Part shown: one piece after another, positions 32,593-41,208 of the stretch
Layout: every line of letters starts with the position of its first letter
Numbering within the stretch: the stretch's first letter is position 1
From: Lewinellaceae bacterium
GTDB lineage: Bacteria; Bacteroidota; Bacteroidia; Chitinophagales; Saprospiraceae
Length of the DNA: 64,000 nt
Assembly (NCBI GenBank): GCA_020636315.1
Contig: JACJYA010000001.1
Span: forward strand, 248,001-312,000
Reading direction: 5' to 3'
The notes under the pieces: generated by a model
What the model was told of the DNA's origin: nothing
The model's input: only the letters and a program-made list of their open reading frames with translations
Databases searched by the model: none
Position numbers and translations under genes: made by a program

Positions 32593-33453
32593 TTATCTTA
32601 CCTTTTTTAGTATTGTCTCCACAATCTCCCTCCTGCACCGCTGAAACACCCCATTCTCCCCCTCCGGCGCCTGCTCATTCTCCACGTTGTTGACAAAAAC
32701 ATACGCCTCCTCGCCTCTCTCGAAGAAGCCTACGAACCAGCCAATGTTGCGCCCATCGGGCTGCGCCCAGCCGGTCTTGCCGTAAAGCTTGTATTCCGGT
32801 GTTTCTTCCAAAAGCATGATCTGTTTGACGGTGCGCTGATGTTCCTTCCGGAAGGGCAGCTCTTCGCGACAAAGGCGAACGAGGAAACTTACCTGCTGAA
32901 AGGGCGTCACTCTGGAATGTCCCTCCAGCCAGAAGGTGTCGAGGTTGTCCTCGTTAATGTCCAGCTGTCCGTAATCGGCTTTGGTTGTCCACTCCCGCAT
33001 GCGCTGCACCCCCACTTTGCGGGCGATCTGCTGATAGCAGGGCACACAGGAGGCCCGGAAGGCCCCGGCGAAGGTATTGTCTCGGTTCCAGTCCGGGTTC
33101 CAGTGCTCCGTACCGTCCCAGAAGATGGTGTCCTCCGGGCTTTTCATCACGCCGGTTTCCAGGGCGATGAGGGAATTGGGGATCTTGTAGGAGGAGGCGG
33201 GCAGAAAGCCCTGTTCGCAGCGGGTTGGGTTGTAAAGGGAAAGGGAGTCGTTCTTCAGGTTGTACAACACAAAGCAGCCTTCAACGCCGTAGGATCGGTA
33301 AAGGCTGTCGAGATGGAGGAGGGCCGCGTTTTCCGGCTTCAATGAGATCCCGGCATCCGGAGCCGGCAGCTTCGGTTCATTCGACGATTGCCGGCCGGTA
33401 TCGGAGCAGGAAATTAACAATCCAAGCACGGCAAGAAGAAGTGTCGGGCGCAT
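32593..33453 (-). CDS. Class D (OXA-type) beta-lactamase-like serine hydrolase
   Basis: The 286-residue product starts at MRPTLLLAVLG (33453); the signal is lipoprotein-like, with Cys16 in LLISCSD. Class D landmarks are present: SxxK at 87-90 (PASSYKIPNSLIALETG), SxV at 135-137 (ASCV), YGQ at 161-163 in place of the usual YGN, and KTG at 226-228 (YGKTGW), followed by WFVGFFERGEEAYVFVNN. Spacing fits active class D enzymes, so it probably acylates beta-lactams. The YGQ change and lack of resistance context leave open a role as a penicillin-recognising sensor or a housekeeping enzyme. It lies 50 bp upstream of the small protein gene and 62 bp downstream of the DUF2461 gene, all on the same strand. 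Confidence 0.85.
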   Translation of the reverse strand: MRPTLLLAVLGLLISCSDTGRQSSNEPKLPAPDAGISLKPENAALLHLDSLYRSYGVEGCFVLYNLKNDSLSLYNPTRCEQGFLPASSYKIPNSLIALETGVMKSPEDTIFWDGTEHWNPDWNRDNTFAGAFRASCVPCYQQIARKVGVQRMREWTTKADYGQLDINEDNLDTFWLEGHSRVTPFQQVSFLVRLCREELPFRKEHQRTVKQIMLLEETPEYKLYGKTGWAQPDGRNIGWFVGFFERGEEAYVFVNNVENEQAPEGENGVFQRCRREIVETILKKVR

Positions 33454-33515
33454 TTTTGTCCTAAAGATAAGATTTTCCTGTCCTCCTCCGGCCCTGGAAA
33501 ATCTTATCTTAAAAC

Positions 33516-34205
33516 TCACTCGATCGGCACGCCGTTCTCATCAGTAGTCAGCACTTCGCTCATATAATCAAAGAACGGGCGCATGCGCTGGAATGCGAGC
33601 ACCATTTTGTCGAGCAGATCAGCAGACATTACTTCCTTATCGGTATAGGATTGGCTGACCAGGAATTGCTTGTAGCGTAGCAGGTCGATGTTGGGATGAT
33701 CCTGGCTGTAGCCCTGAGGCGCCGTTTTGAGCTGTTCGCCCTGCAGTTCGCCGAAGGTTTCCAGGAATTCCGGAGCGGCGATGATCTTCCGCAGGGGCTC
33801 GCTGTCGGCGGCCAGTTCCTGGCGGATGCGCTTGAGGTCGGCGGCGTTGGGGCCCCAGAAGCCACCGCCTACGAAGGAGCCGCCCGGTTCGATGTGGAAG
33901 TAGTAGCCGCCGCGCAGCCACTTGGTGTCCCGCTTCATGGTGCCGCTGAAAGTGGCCTTGTAGGGCGACTTATCCTTGGAAAAGCGCACATCCCGATAGA
34001 TGCGGAACAGGCTCTGCTTGCCGGTCATGGGCACGAGTTGGTCGTGCTGGCCCATTCGGGCGAGCAGCGTTTCCGCGAATTCGATCATCTGGGCGTGCTC
34101 TTCCTGGTACCAGGCCTTGTTGGCGTTGAACCATTCGCGGTTGTTGTTGTCGCGCAGGGCTTTGAGGAAATCGAGGGTGGATTTGGATATTGAAGTGGCG
34201 GGCAT
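33516..34205 (-). CDS. DUF2461 (TIGR02453) family protein
   Basis: The 229-residue protein matches DUF2461 over its whole length: STLDFLKALRDNNNREWFNANKAWYQEEHAQMIEFAETLLARM near the start, then FRIYRDVRFSKDKSPYKATFSG, YYFHIEPGGSFVGGGFWGP and a C-terminal PFFDYMSEVL. The family is widespread in Bacteroidota and Actinobacteria, and its function is unknown. It has no signal peptide or membrane helix. It is upstream of the class D beta-lactamase gene with a 62-bp gap, so it may share a transcript, though a functional link is not established. Confidence 0.85.
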   Translation of the reverse strand: MPATSISKSTLDFLKALRDNNNREWFNANKAWYQEEHAQMIEFAETLLARMGQHDQLVPMTGKQSLFRIYRDVRFSKDKSPYKATFSGTMKRDTKWLRGGYYFHIEPGGSFVGGGFWGPNAADLKRIRQELAADSEPLRKIIAAPEFLETFGELQGEQLKTAPQGYSQDHPNIDLLRYKQFLVSQSYTDKEVMSADLLDKMVLAFQRMRPFFDYMSEVLTTDENGVPIE

Positions 34206-34419
34206 GACGGGTGAATTTTAGGATTTATTGATTAAGATTGTGAACAGTAAAAAAGAGGGGAAGGTTGATTGCATTACCGGTTAAGATTTCCATCTTTTTG
34301 TAATTGCCAAAATATTAAATTATACTTTCAGTATTCTTCACTCCTAAAAACCTTATTGCCATGCTCAATGAATCATTAGCCACCTATATAGGTGGTAGCT
34401 CTTCATAATCCTTCCTGAT
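34206..34419. other. Intergenic region with short reading frame and palindrome
   Basis: An ATG at 34361 opens a 15-codon frame (MLNESLATYIGGSSS, stop at 34406-34408). It contains a perfect 16-bp palindrome CCACCTATATAGGTGG (34380-34395). No ribosome-binding site is evident. It could be a leader peptide, an operator, or chance. Confidence 0.3.
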
Positions 34420-35943
34420 ATGTTTGTTTTAAGATACTTCAATACGCTATTCCTGTTTTTGGCCTATCTGGCAGCAACCAAGGCCCAAAGCACTTTTAAT
34501 ATTTCTGCGCATCTTGGCTGGCCCGCCAATCATTTTCGGGACATGATCGTGGATAAGGACACCATCATCGGCTATACTATGGCTTACCCCGATAATACCT
34601 ACTCCCAACAAAGTATTTTATCCTTTCCAAGTTTGACTCTTCCGGCAACCACCTGTTCTCCAGAATGCTACTCGACCCCCTTGGCGAACATCTATCTATC
34701 AGTTACAATTGGGGCAAGATCACCAAAACCCGGGACGGTGGATACATCATGACGGCTGCCCCAACCCACGGCGACGCCGCCTGGCTGATCAAAGTGGATC
34801 ACCAGTTTGAGGTGGAGTTCATCAAAGAGTATCTGGATACAGTGAACCGAAGCCATTTTAGATATATTGCTCCAATTGAACTGAGCGATGGATACTTACT
34901 GAGCGGCGCTATACAGCGTCCTAATTATCTTGATAATTCTTTCGCCCGGAGAGTAGATCAACAGGGTAATACAGTTTGGTTTAAATATTTCGGGGATTAT
35001 GATGTTGGTAATGTCTTCAATGATATGGCAAAATAAATGACACTTTATTTGTTGGCTTTTGTACTACTGAAACTAGTCCTAACAATGCTTTCTCTTCAGT
35101 CCAATACATAGACTTAAGTGGAAACGTTGTTCGTTTCTGGCAATCTGAGTTAAACCCAGAGGTAGGTTTTGCCCGAAAGATCCTTTCCATACCTGATGGA
35201 GGAGTCATTACTTTTTACCTGTATCCAGTAGAATTAATTGGCGAAACTTTGATCGTCCAGCCCACCCTCGCCAAGCTAGACACCGGGTTTCAGATAGAAT
35301 GGCTGCGCCATTTTGGCTTAGAGGCCCGCCTGGGCGCCGATGTCATATTCTGGGACATAGAGCCAACTTCCGACGGCAACTACATCGGCGCCGGGGAAAG
35401 TTTCGTCAGAGTAACAGGGAGCCGACCCGAAGGGTGGGCTGGCTCCACAAATTCTCTCCCGAGGGAGACAGCGTATGGGAAAACCTGATAGACGCCCCAT
35501 TTCCCATAGTATATACCAACCAGGGCACCCTCGCCGGCGTAGGCGAACTATCCAGCGGCAGCATCGTGGCGGCGGGAGAAACCATCAACGGCAACCAACG
35601 ATACATCTGGCTGGTGAAAGTCACTGCTGACGGCTGCCTGGATACGCTCTGCTCCACGGTATCTCCGGTGGTGGAGGCGCCGGCGCCGGAAGAGCCGGCC
35701 TTTCTCTGTTTATCCTAATCCCACCAACGGCCCGCTCACGCTGGCCTGGGCCGGCGCGCCGCCGGTCCGGGAGGCTGTTCTTCAGCTCTTCGACGCCACC
35801 GGCCGGGTGGTGTGGCGGGAGCGGCGGCAATTGCATCGGCAGATGGAGCTGGCATTGGGCCCGCTGCCGGATGGGGTTTATTTTTTGCAGGTGCGACGGA
35901 GCGGGGAAGTTGGGTGGAACGGCTGGTGGTGAAAAAGAATTAA
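34420..35943 (+). pseudogene. Frameshifted T9SS-sorted propeller-like secreted protein
   Basis: The reading frame starts with a signal peptide (MFVLRYFNTLFLFLAYLAATKAQ) and shows repeats of the kind DxxIxGY.../LIKVDHQFEVEFIKEY.../TSDGNYIGAGES.../LVKVTADGCLDT, like secreted delta-60/PQQ-like propeller proteins. It ends with a T9SS sorting domain (FSVYPNPTNGPLTLAWAG...DGVYFLQV...ERLVVKKN). At least five frame changes are needed to read through: near 34625, 35033 (one A short in a poly-A run), 35435, 35708 and 35914. The intact product would be about 507 residues. All other long genes in the window are intact, so decay is more likely than general sequencing error, although several shifts lie in homopolymers. 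Confidence 0.75.
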
Positions 35944-36115
35944 AGGGCGCCAAATGCCCAGCCACAAACCCCACAACTTTTTAAAGATCAACCCATTAGG
36001 CTTATTTCAATTTATTTCTCGCCTGTTTTGTGAGCAGACAGGAAGCTGCAGACTGTCCTGGTTCCTGCAGAAAAAAGGCGTAACTTTGGCTTAGGCCGTA
36101 TCCTTTTTGGCGCCG

Positions 36116-36155
36116 GCTAGTGGCCAGGCGAACTTAAAGTCGCCTGGCCACTAGC
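36116..36155. repeat. Perfect 16-bp hairpin, no T-run
   Basis: GCTAGTGGCCAGGCGA (36116-36131) and its complement (36140-36155) enclose an 8-nt loop (ACTTAAAG). It lies between the pseudogene and the nqr terminator. Without a T-run it is not a typical terminator, and could be a solitary repetitive palindrome. Confidence 0.6.
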
Positions 36156-36161
36156 ATGCCC

Positions 36162-36212
36162 CCTAAATGAAAAAAACCGCAGCGGGATTCGCTGCGGTTT
36201 TTTTCATTTAGG
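36162..36212 (-). terminator. Terminator of the nqr operon
   Basis: A perfect 23-bp stem (begins CCTAAATGAAAAAAACCGCA) surrounds a 5-nt loop (GGATT). The A/T-rich stem base supplies T-runs on both strands, so it can also stop transcription from the left. It begins 10 bp after the nqrF stop. Confidence 0.9.
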
Positions 36213-36221
36213 AGAATGCCA

Positions 36222-37538
36222 TTAACTTCCGAAGTCGTCAAAGGCGATGTTCTCATCCGGAACGCCCAGCTCGTCGAGCATCTTCAGGGCAGCCTGAAGC
36301 ATCAGGGGCGGGCCGCAGAGGTAGTATTCCACTTCCTCCGGCTCGGGGTGGTTCTTCAGGTACTCATCGTACAGCACCTGGTGGATGAAGCCAATGAAGC
36401 CGTCGCCCGCTTTGTCATTGATGTCTTCCTTTACCTTCCACTTATCGACCTCCTTGGCGACCTTGACGTCGGACAGGGCGATGAAGTAGTTGAAGTTGTC
36501 GTAATCTTTCTCGATATCGCGGAAGTCATCCGTATAGAACAGCTCACGCTTGGAGCGGCCGCCGTACCAGTAGGACACCTTCCGGTCTTTAGTCTTCAGG
36601 GTATGGAAAAGGTGGAAGATATGCGAACGCAACGGGGCCATACCGGCGCCGCCGCCTATGTAAACCATTTCTTTCTTCGTCGGCTTGATGAAGAACTCGC
36701 CGTAAGGGCCGGAGATTGTCACCTTGTCACCCGGCTTCTGGGAAAAGACGTAGGAAGAGCATACACCCGGGTTGACGGCCATCCAGGTGTTGTTCTTGCG
36801 GTCCCAGGGGGGCGTGGCGATACGGATGTTGAGCATCACGATGTTGCCCTCTGCCGGGTGGTTGGCCATGGAGTAGGCGCGGAACTGCTCCTCGTCGTTC
36901 TTCATCTTGAGGTTCCACATCTTGAACTGGTCCCACTCTTCCTTGTATTCGTCCGGCTTCTTGTCGGTCATACGCGGGTGTGCGGTAATATCGAAGTCTT
37001 TGAAGTCCACCTCGATCACCGGCACGTCGATCTGCACGTAACCGCCGGATTCGAATTCCAGGGTTTCCCCTTCCGGCAGCCTTACCACAAATTCCTTGAT
37101 GAAAGAGGCCACGTTGTAATTGGATACCACTTCGCACTCCCACTTTTTGATGCCGAACACCTCCTCCGGCACGCGGATGCGCATGTCCTGGCGCACCTTC
37201 ACCTGGCAGGCCAGGCGCTTGTGCTCGGCCACTTCGCGGCGGGTGAGGTGGTTGAGCTCGGTGGGCAGTACGTCGCCGCCGCCTTCATCTACATGGCATT
37301 CACACATGGCGCAGGTACCCCCGCCACCACAGGCGGAGGGCAGGAACACACTCTTGTCGGAAAGGGCGGAAAGCAGAGAAGACCCCGGCTGCACCAGCAG
37401 CGGGTTTTCTTCATCTCCGTTGACGATGATCTTCACATCACCCTGTGGCACCAGCCGCTTCCGTGCGAAGATCAGCATGAAAGCCAGCGCCAGTATCACA
37501 AAGCTAAAGACCAATACGGCTAATATGATGGTAGTCAT
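36222..37538 (-). CDS. nqrF: Na+-translocating NADH:quinone reductase subunit F (NqrF)
   Basis: The 438-residue subunit has one N-terminal membrane helix (about 3-25), a 2Fe-2S ferredoxin domain with ligands C70, C76, C79 and C111 (SACGGGGTCAMCEC...RLAC), an FAD-binding domain (RAYSMANHP) and a C-terminal NAD-binding domain (YIGGGAGMAPLRSH, YLCGPPLM). It takes electrons from NADH and feeds them to the FMN and riboflavin cofactors of the complex, which pumps Na+ at the inner membrane. Length is slightly greater than the usual 407, with an insertion near 215-240 (TDKKPDEYKEEWDQFKMW), typical of Bacteroidota forms. It is the last gene of nqrABCDEF and is followed by a strong terminator. Confidence 0.97.
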   Translation of the reverse strand: MTTIILAVLVFSFVILALAFMLIFARKRLVPQGDVKIIVNGDEENPLLVQPGSSLLSALSDKSVFLPSACGGGGTCAMCECHVDEGGGDVLPTELNHLTRREVAEHKRLACQVKVRQDMRIRVPEEVFGIKKWECEVVSNYNVASFIKEFVVRLPEGETLEFESGGYVQIDVPVIEVDFKDFDITAHPRMTDKKPDEYKEEWDQFKMWNLKMKNDEEQFRAYSMANHPAEGNIVMLNIRIATPPWDRKNNTWMAVNPGVCSSYVFSQKPGDKVTISGPYGEFFIKPTKKEMVYIGGGAGMAPLRSHIFHLFHTLKTKDRKVSYWYGGRSKRELFYTDDFRDIEKDYDNFNYFIALSDVKVAKEVDKWKVKEDINDKAGDGFIGFIHQVLYDEYLKNHPEPEEVEYYLCGPPLMLQAALKMLDELGVPDENIAFDDFGS

Positions 37539-37666
37539 TGTATCTGTGTAATTTTTATTTTCAAATCATTGGGCCGGGCAGTTGGTGGATGTCGTCAGTT
37601 GTCAGCTGGTTATTGTTGGTTGGGCAGTTAACGGACGACGATCAACGGGCAACTTCCAAACATGCC

Positions 37667-38275
37667 CTAGTTGGCCGCATAAGCTGCCGGGTCAATCCCC
37701 ATCAGGCTCATGAAGGCGATGCCCATCAGGCCGGTCAGGATGAAGGCCATTCCCAGGCCGCGCAGCCCCGGCGGCACATTGGAATAGCGGATCTTCTCCC
37801 GAATGGCGGCAATGGCAATAATGGCCAGGAACCAGCCGAAACCGCCGCCCAGGCCGAAAGCAATGGAATCGCTGAAGGAATATTCTCTCGACACCATGAA
37901 CAAAGAGCCGCCGAGAATGGCGCAGTTTACCGTGATCAGGGGGAGGAAAATACCGAGAGCAGCGTATAGAGAAGGCGAAAACTTCTCCACCACCATTTCC
38001 ACCAGCTGAACCATGGAAGCGATCACCGCGATAAAGAGGATGAAGCGCAGGAAGGTCAGGTCAACCCCGAACAACCCGTTCTCACTCAGCAGGTACTCGC
38101 TGATCACCCAGTTGATCGGCATGGTGATGCCCAGTACGAAAATAACCGCCAGGCCGAGGCCGAAGGCCGTCTTAACACTCTTGGAAACCGCCAGGTAAGA
38201 ACACATGCCCAGAAAGTAGGCCAGTACGAGGTTCTCGATGAAGGCGGCTTTTATGAAGGTATTCAGAAATTCCAT
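37667..38275 (-). CDS. nqrE: Na+-translocating NADH:quinone reductase subunit E (NqrE)
   Basis: The 202-residue subunit is an integral membrane protein of six helices, matching NqrE in length and sequence (FIKAAFIENLVLAYFLGMCSYLAVSKSV at the N-terminus; NCAILGGSLFMVSREYSFSDSIAFGLGGGFGW in the fourth and fifth helices). NqrE and NqrD form a paralogous pair with inverted topologies around a membrane iron site, with one conserved Cys each; here Cys25 (FLGMCSYL) and Cys118 (VNCAILGG) are good candidates. The gap to nqrF is 128 bp, the largest in the operon, and contains no clear terminator. Confidence 0.97.
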   Translation of the reverse strand: MEFLNTFIKAAFIENLVLAYFLGMCSYLAVSKSVKTAFGLGLAVIFVLGITMPINWVISEYLLSENGLFGVDLTFLRFILFIAVIASMVQLVEMVVEKFSPSLYAALGIFLPLITVNCAILGGSLFMVSREYSFSDSIAFGLGGGFGWFLAIIAIAAIREKIRYSNVPPGLRGLGMAFILTGLMGIAFMSLMGIDPAAYAAN

Positions 38276-38337
38276 GTCTTGGTTGTTTGTTGGCTGTTGT
38301 TAGTTATTGATTGTTGGCCGGCTAACAAAACCGGGCA

Positions 38338-39048
38338 TCAGGATACGTCCACCAGTTTGGTGTTGTAGCTGCGCTGTATCCAGATCAGAATGCCGATGAT
38401 GAACATGGCTGCAGCAGGCAATACCATCAGGTTGTTGTTGGCGTACCAGCCGAAAAAAGCGCTATCGGTAGTGTTGATAAAGTAATCTGCCGTAGGGCCG
38501 ATGATCTTCATCTCGATCGGGCTGCCGGCGAAGAGGCTCCCCTTGCCGAAGATCTCCCGGATGATACCCACGATGATCAGGATAGCGCCGTATCCCAGTC
38601 CGTTGCCGATGCCGTCCAGGAAAGAACGCCAGGGTTTGTTGGCCATGGCGAAGGCTTCCAGGCGGCCCATCACGATACAGTTGGTGATGATCAGCCCGAT
38701 GTAAACCGATAATTGCTTATAGATCGGATAGTTGAACGACTTCAGCAGGAGTTCCACAACCGTAACCAGAGATGCGATGATGACGAGCTGTACGATCATG
38801 CGCACCTGCTTGGGAATGTAATTCCGCAACATGGAGGTGAACAGGTTGGAGAACGCAGTTACAAAAGTCACCGCAACAGCCATTACGACCGACGGATAGA
38901 CCAGCGAGGTCACGGCCAGGGCCGAACAGATACCCAGCACCTGAACGGTGATGGGGTTGTTGTCGTTCAGCGGGTCGGTGAGGAGCTGGCGCTCTTTTTT
39001 CCCAAACTGAAATAAGGGTTCTTTCTCTTTAACAGCAGTTTCAGCCAT
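38338..39048 (-). CDS. nqrD: Na+-translocating NADH:quinone reductase subunit D (NqrD)
   Basis: The 236-residue subunit has six predicted membrane helices and typical NqrD segments (PLNDNNPITVQVLGICSALAVTSLV, YIGLIITNCIVMGRLEAFAMANKPW, SFLDGIGNGLGYG). Conserved cysteines in GICSALA and TNCIVMG correspond to those that coordinate the membrane iron centre shared with NqrE. It has an N-terminal cytoplasmic extension of about 20 residues (MAETAVKEKEPLFQFGKKE) relative to the best-known proteobacterial forms. Gaps are 47 bp to nqrC and 62 bp to nqrE, consistent with one transcript. Confidence 0.97.
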   Translation of the reverse strand: MAETAVKEKEPLFQFGKKERQLLTDPLNDNNPITVQVLGICSALAVTSLVYPSVVMAVAVTFVTAFSNLFTSMLRNYIPKQVRMIVQLVIIASLVTVVELLLKSFNYPIYKQLSVYIGLIITNCIVMGRLEAFAMANKPWRSFLDGIGNGLGYGAILIIVGIIREIFGKGSLFAGSPIEMKIIGPTADYFINTTDSAFFGWYANNNLMVLPAAAMFIIGILIWIQRSYNTKLVDVS

Positions 39049-39095
39049 TGTTATCTGTTTTTATGCTCGGGGCGCCACAGGCGCCGAAAGTTCAT

Positions 39096-39839
39096 TTATT
39101 GCATCAACAATCCCTGGGCGCTATCGGATTGTCGTATTTCTTTCAAAAAGGGTTGATAGTAGTTTATCCCCCGGTAAAGCATTTCCGTCACGCCGTCGGA
39201 GGTCACGGTGGCCCCGGAAATGGCATCTACTTCGTGTTCCGGGTTCTTGGCGCCGCCTTTGCGCACTTTTATCGAAACATACTGCCCATCTTCATAAATC
39301 TTCTTTCCCTCAAATTGTTTGTGGAAAGTAGGATTATCCTTGATCTCGGCGCCCAGGCCCGGCGTTTCCCCCTTGTGGTCGAAAGCAGCTCCGGCGATGG
39401 TATTGCCATCGCTCTTCAGGGCGATGTTTCCCCATATCTCATCCCATAGCCCGTTGCCGCGAACCGAGAGGATATAGAATTTTTGGCCGTTGTGCTCATA
39501 AATATACAGGGGCAGGCGGCGTTCGGCCTCCGGTTTCTTGCGCTCCTTGGCCATATCGATGTCTTCGGCCTGTACGCCATCCAGGACTTCTCCCTGCATG
39601 TTCAACACGGGCTGCTGCATGTTATCAAAGATCTGGGCAACTTCCTGGTCCGAAAGGTCTTTCACCTTCTTGCCATCGGGCAGGTAATCTTCAACGGCAG
39701 ACAATATAGCCCGCTTGTTGAAAATATCTTCATTCTTTACGGCCATATTCTTGGTGGCTTCGCGCAGGCCCGTCAGGCCTACCGCTACCGATGCGGTTAG
39801 AATGAAGATGAAACCAATAACATATCTCGTTGTGTACAT
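39096..39839 (-). CDS. nqrC: Na+-translocating NADH:quinone reductase subunit C (NqrC)
   Basis: The 247-residue subunit has one N-terminal membrane helix (about 6-24) and a periplasmic FMN-binding domain. The flavin is attached covalently through T211 in the SGAT motif (DAISGATVTSDG), the target of the flavin transferase ApbE, which is not in this window. Segments VRGNGLWDEIWGNIAL and HKGETPGLGAEI are the typical Nqr/Rnf FMN-domain blocks. It relays electrons between the NqrD/E iron site and NqrB. The gene lies between nqrB (56-bp gap) and nqrD (47-bp gap). Confidence 0.97.
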   Translation of the reverse strand: MYTTRYVIGFIFILTASVAVGLTGLREATKNMAVKNEDIFNKRAILSAVEDYLPDGKKVKDLSDQEVAQIFDNMQQPVLNMQGEVLDGVQAEDIDMAKERKKPEAERRLPLYIYEHNGQKFYILSVRGNGLWDEIWGNIALKSDGNTIAGAAFDHKGETPGLGAEIKDNPTFHKQFEGKKIYEDGQYVSIKVRKGGAKNPEHEVDAISGATVTSDGVTEMLYRGINYYQPFLKEIRQSDSAQGLLMQ

Positions 39840-39895
39840 TCTGCTGATTTTATTTCAGGAAAAATGAATTCACCAACTTTCTTTTGAGGTTGGCG

Positions 39896-41164
39896 TCAGG
39901 CTACCGCCCGGGCTTTTTTGAGCCTCCGGCTGATGTTGGCCTGATAGACGTAATGGTCGATAAGCGGCGCGAACACATTCATGAACAGAATGGCCAGCAT
40001 CCAGCCCTCCGGATAAGCGGGGTTCAACACCCGGATGATCATCCCGATAAAGCCGATGAGGAAGCCGTAGATCCATTTCCCGGTTGGCGTCCCGCTGGCA
40101 GTCACCGGGTCGGTGGCCATAAAGGCCATGGCAAACCAGAAACTACCCATATAGAACTGATAATACCAGGGAACCTGCATGAAAGGGGTCGCTCCCCAGG
40201 TGTTGAGCAACAGGGCCATAACCACAGCGCCGACCACCATGGAGAACATGATGCGCCAGTCGGCGATCTTAGTCAACGCCAGGTACAGAGCGCCGATGAT
40301 GATCAGCGGTTTGCTGGTCTCACCAACAGAACCTGGAATGGTGCCCCACAACATCTGGGAATCCGAATATACTTCGGTGACGTGCTCCCAGCCACTGTGG
40401 AAGGCCAGGCTCAACGGAGTTGCCCCCGTATAGCCATCAACGACGGCCGAAGCGGGGTTATACCCCGGAAGGTTGAGTGCCTCAAACAGCGGGTTGAACA
40501 CGCTGAGGTGTATCCAGCCGTAATCAGGAGGAGAGCCGGCGGCCAAACCCTGAAGGCCAGCGACCCAGACTTCGTCGCCGGATATGTAGGTCGGATAGGC
40601 GAAAAAGACGAAAACCCGGGCCAGCAACGCGATATTGAGAATGTTCATTCCCGTTCCGCCGAAAGCTTCCTTACCGATAATAACCGCAAAAACGATGGCG
40701 AGCGTCAGTATCCATAACGGAATATCCGGCGGCATGATCAGCGGGATCAAAGCGCCCGATACCAGAAACCCTTCCTCGATGCCATGGCCTTTCCGGTAGG
40801 CGTAAAAGAATTCGATGCCCAGCCCTACCACGTGAGTGACCACAAAAATGGGAATGATCTGAATAAGGCCGTAAACCAGTTTGAGGTGCACCCCCTGCAG
40901 AAATCCGGGATACTCTCCCAGGGCAATGAAGTGCTGATGGCCAATGTTGTAGATCCCGAACAAATATAGGATCAGCAAGGCAAAAACCACCTGCACCATC
41001 TGGCGCTTGAGGTCCATACCATCGCGGATGTGGACACCGCCTTTGGTCACGGTATTGGGTGTAAAGGCAAAGGTGAAGAAACCATCATAAACCGTGTGCA
41101 GGAAAGGAGATTTTTCCTTATCCGGTTCGATCCTGTGAAGAAAATTCAATAATCCTTTTTTCAT
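39896..41164 (-). CDS. nqrB: Na+-translocating NADH:quinone reductase subunit B (NqrB)
   Basis: The 422-residue subunit has about ten membrane helices and carries the Na+ channel, a covalent FMN and riboflavin. The FMN attachment site is T249 in GYTGATPLSLA. Conserved segments include GMDLKRQMVQVVFAL, EEGFLVSGALIPLIMPPDIPLW, GKEAFGGTGMNILN and FWFAMAFMATDPVTASGT. The N-terminus (FLHTVYDGFFTFAFTPNTVTKGGVHIRDGMD) is the usual one for the family. Spacing of 44 bp from nqrA and 56 bp to nqrC supports one operon. Confidence 0.97.
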   Translation of the reverse strand: MKKGLLNFLHRIEPDKEKSPFLHTVYDGFFTFAFTPNTVTKGGVHIRDGMDLKRQMVQVVFALLILYLFGIYNIGHQHFIALGEYPGFLQGVHLKLVYGLIQIIPIFVVTHVVGLGIEFFYAYRKGHGIEEGFLVSGALIPLIMPPDIPLWILTLAIVFAVIIGKEAFGGTGMNILNIALLARVFVFFAYPTYISGDEVWVAGLQGLAAGSPPDYGWIHLSVFNPLFEALNLPGYNPASAVVDGYTGATPLSLAFHSGWEHVTEVYSDSQMLWGTIPGSVGETSKPLIIIGALYLALTKIADWRIMFSMVVGAVVMALLLNTWGATPFMQVPWYYQFYMGSFWFAMAFMATDPVTASGTPTGKWIYGFLIGFIGMIIRVLNPAYPEGWMLAILFMNVFAPLIDHYVYQANISRRLKKARAVA

Positions 41165-41208
41165 ATCTCTATATAGTGAGATGATCGTTTTTGTTAATTC
41201 TCAATGCA

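Noticed and set aside
36216..37523. Plus-strand open frame of 435 codons antisense to nqrF
   Set aside because: The opposite strand encodes all cofactor motifs of NqrF; the frame is His/Val-rich nonsense.
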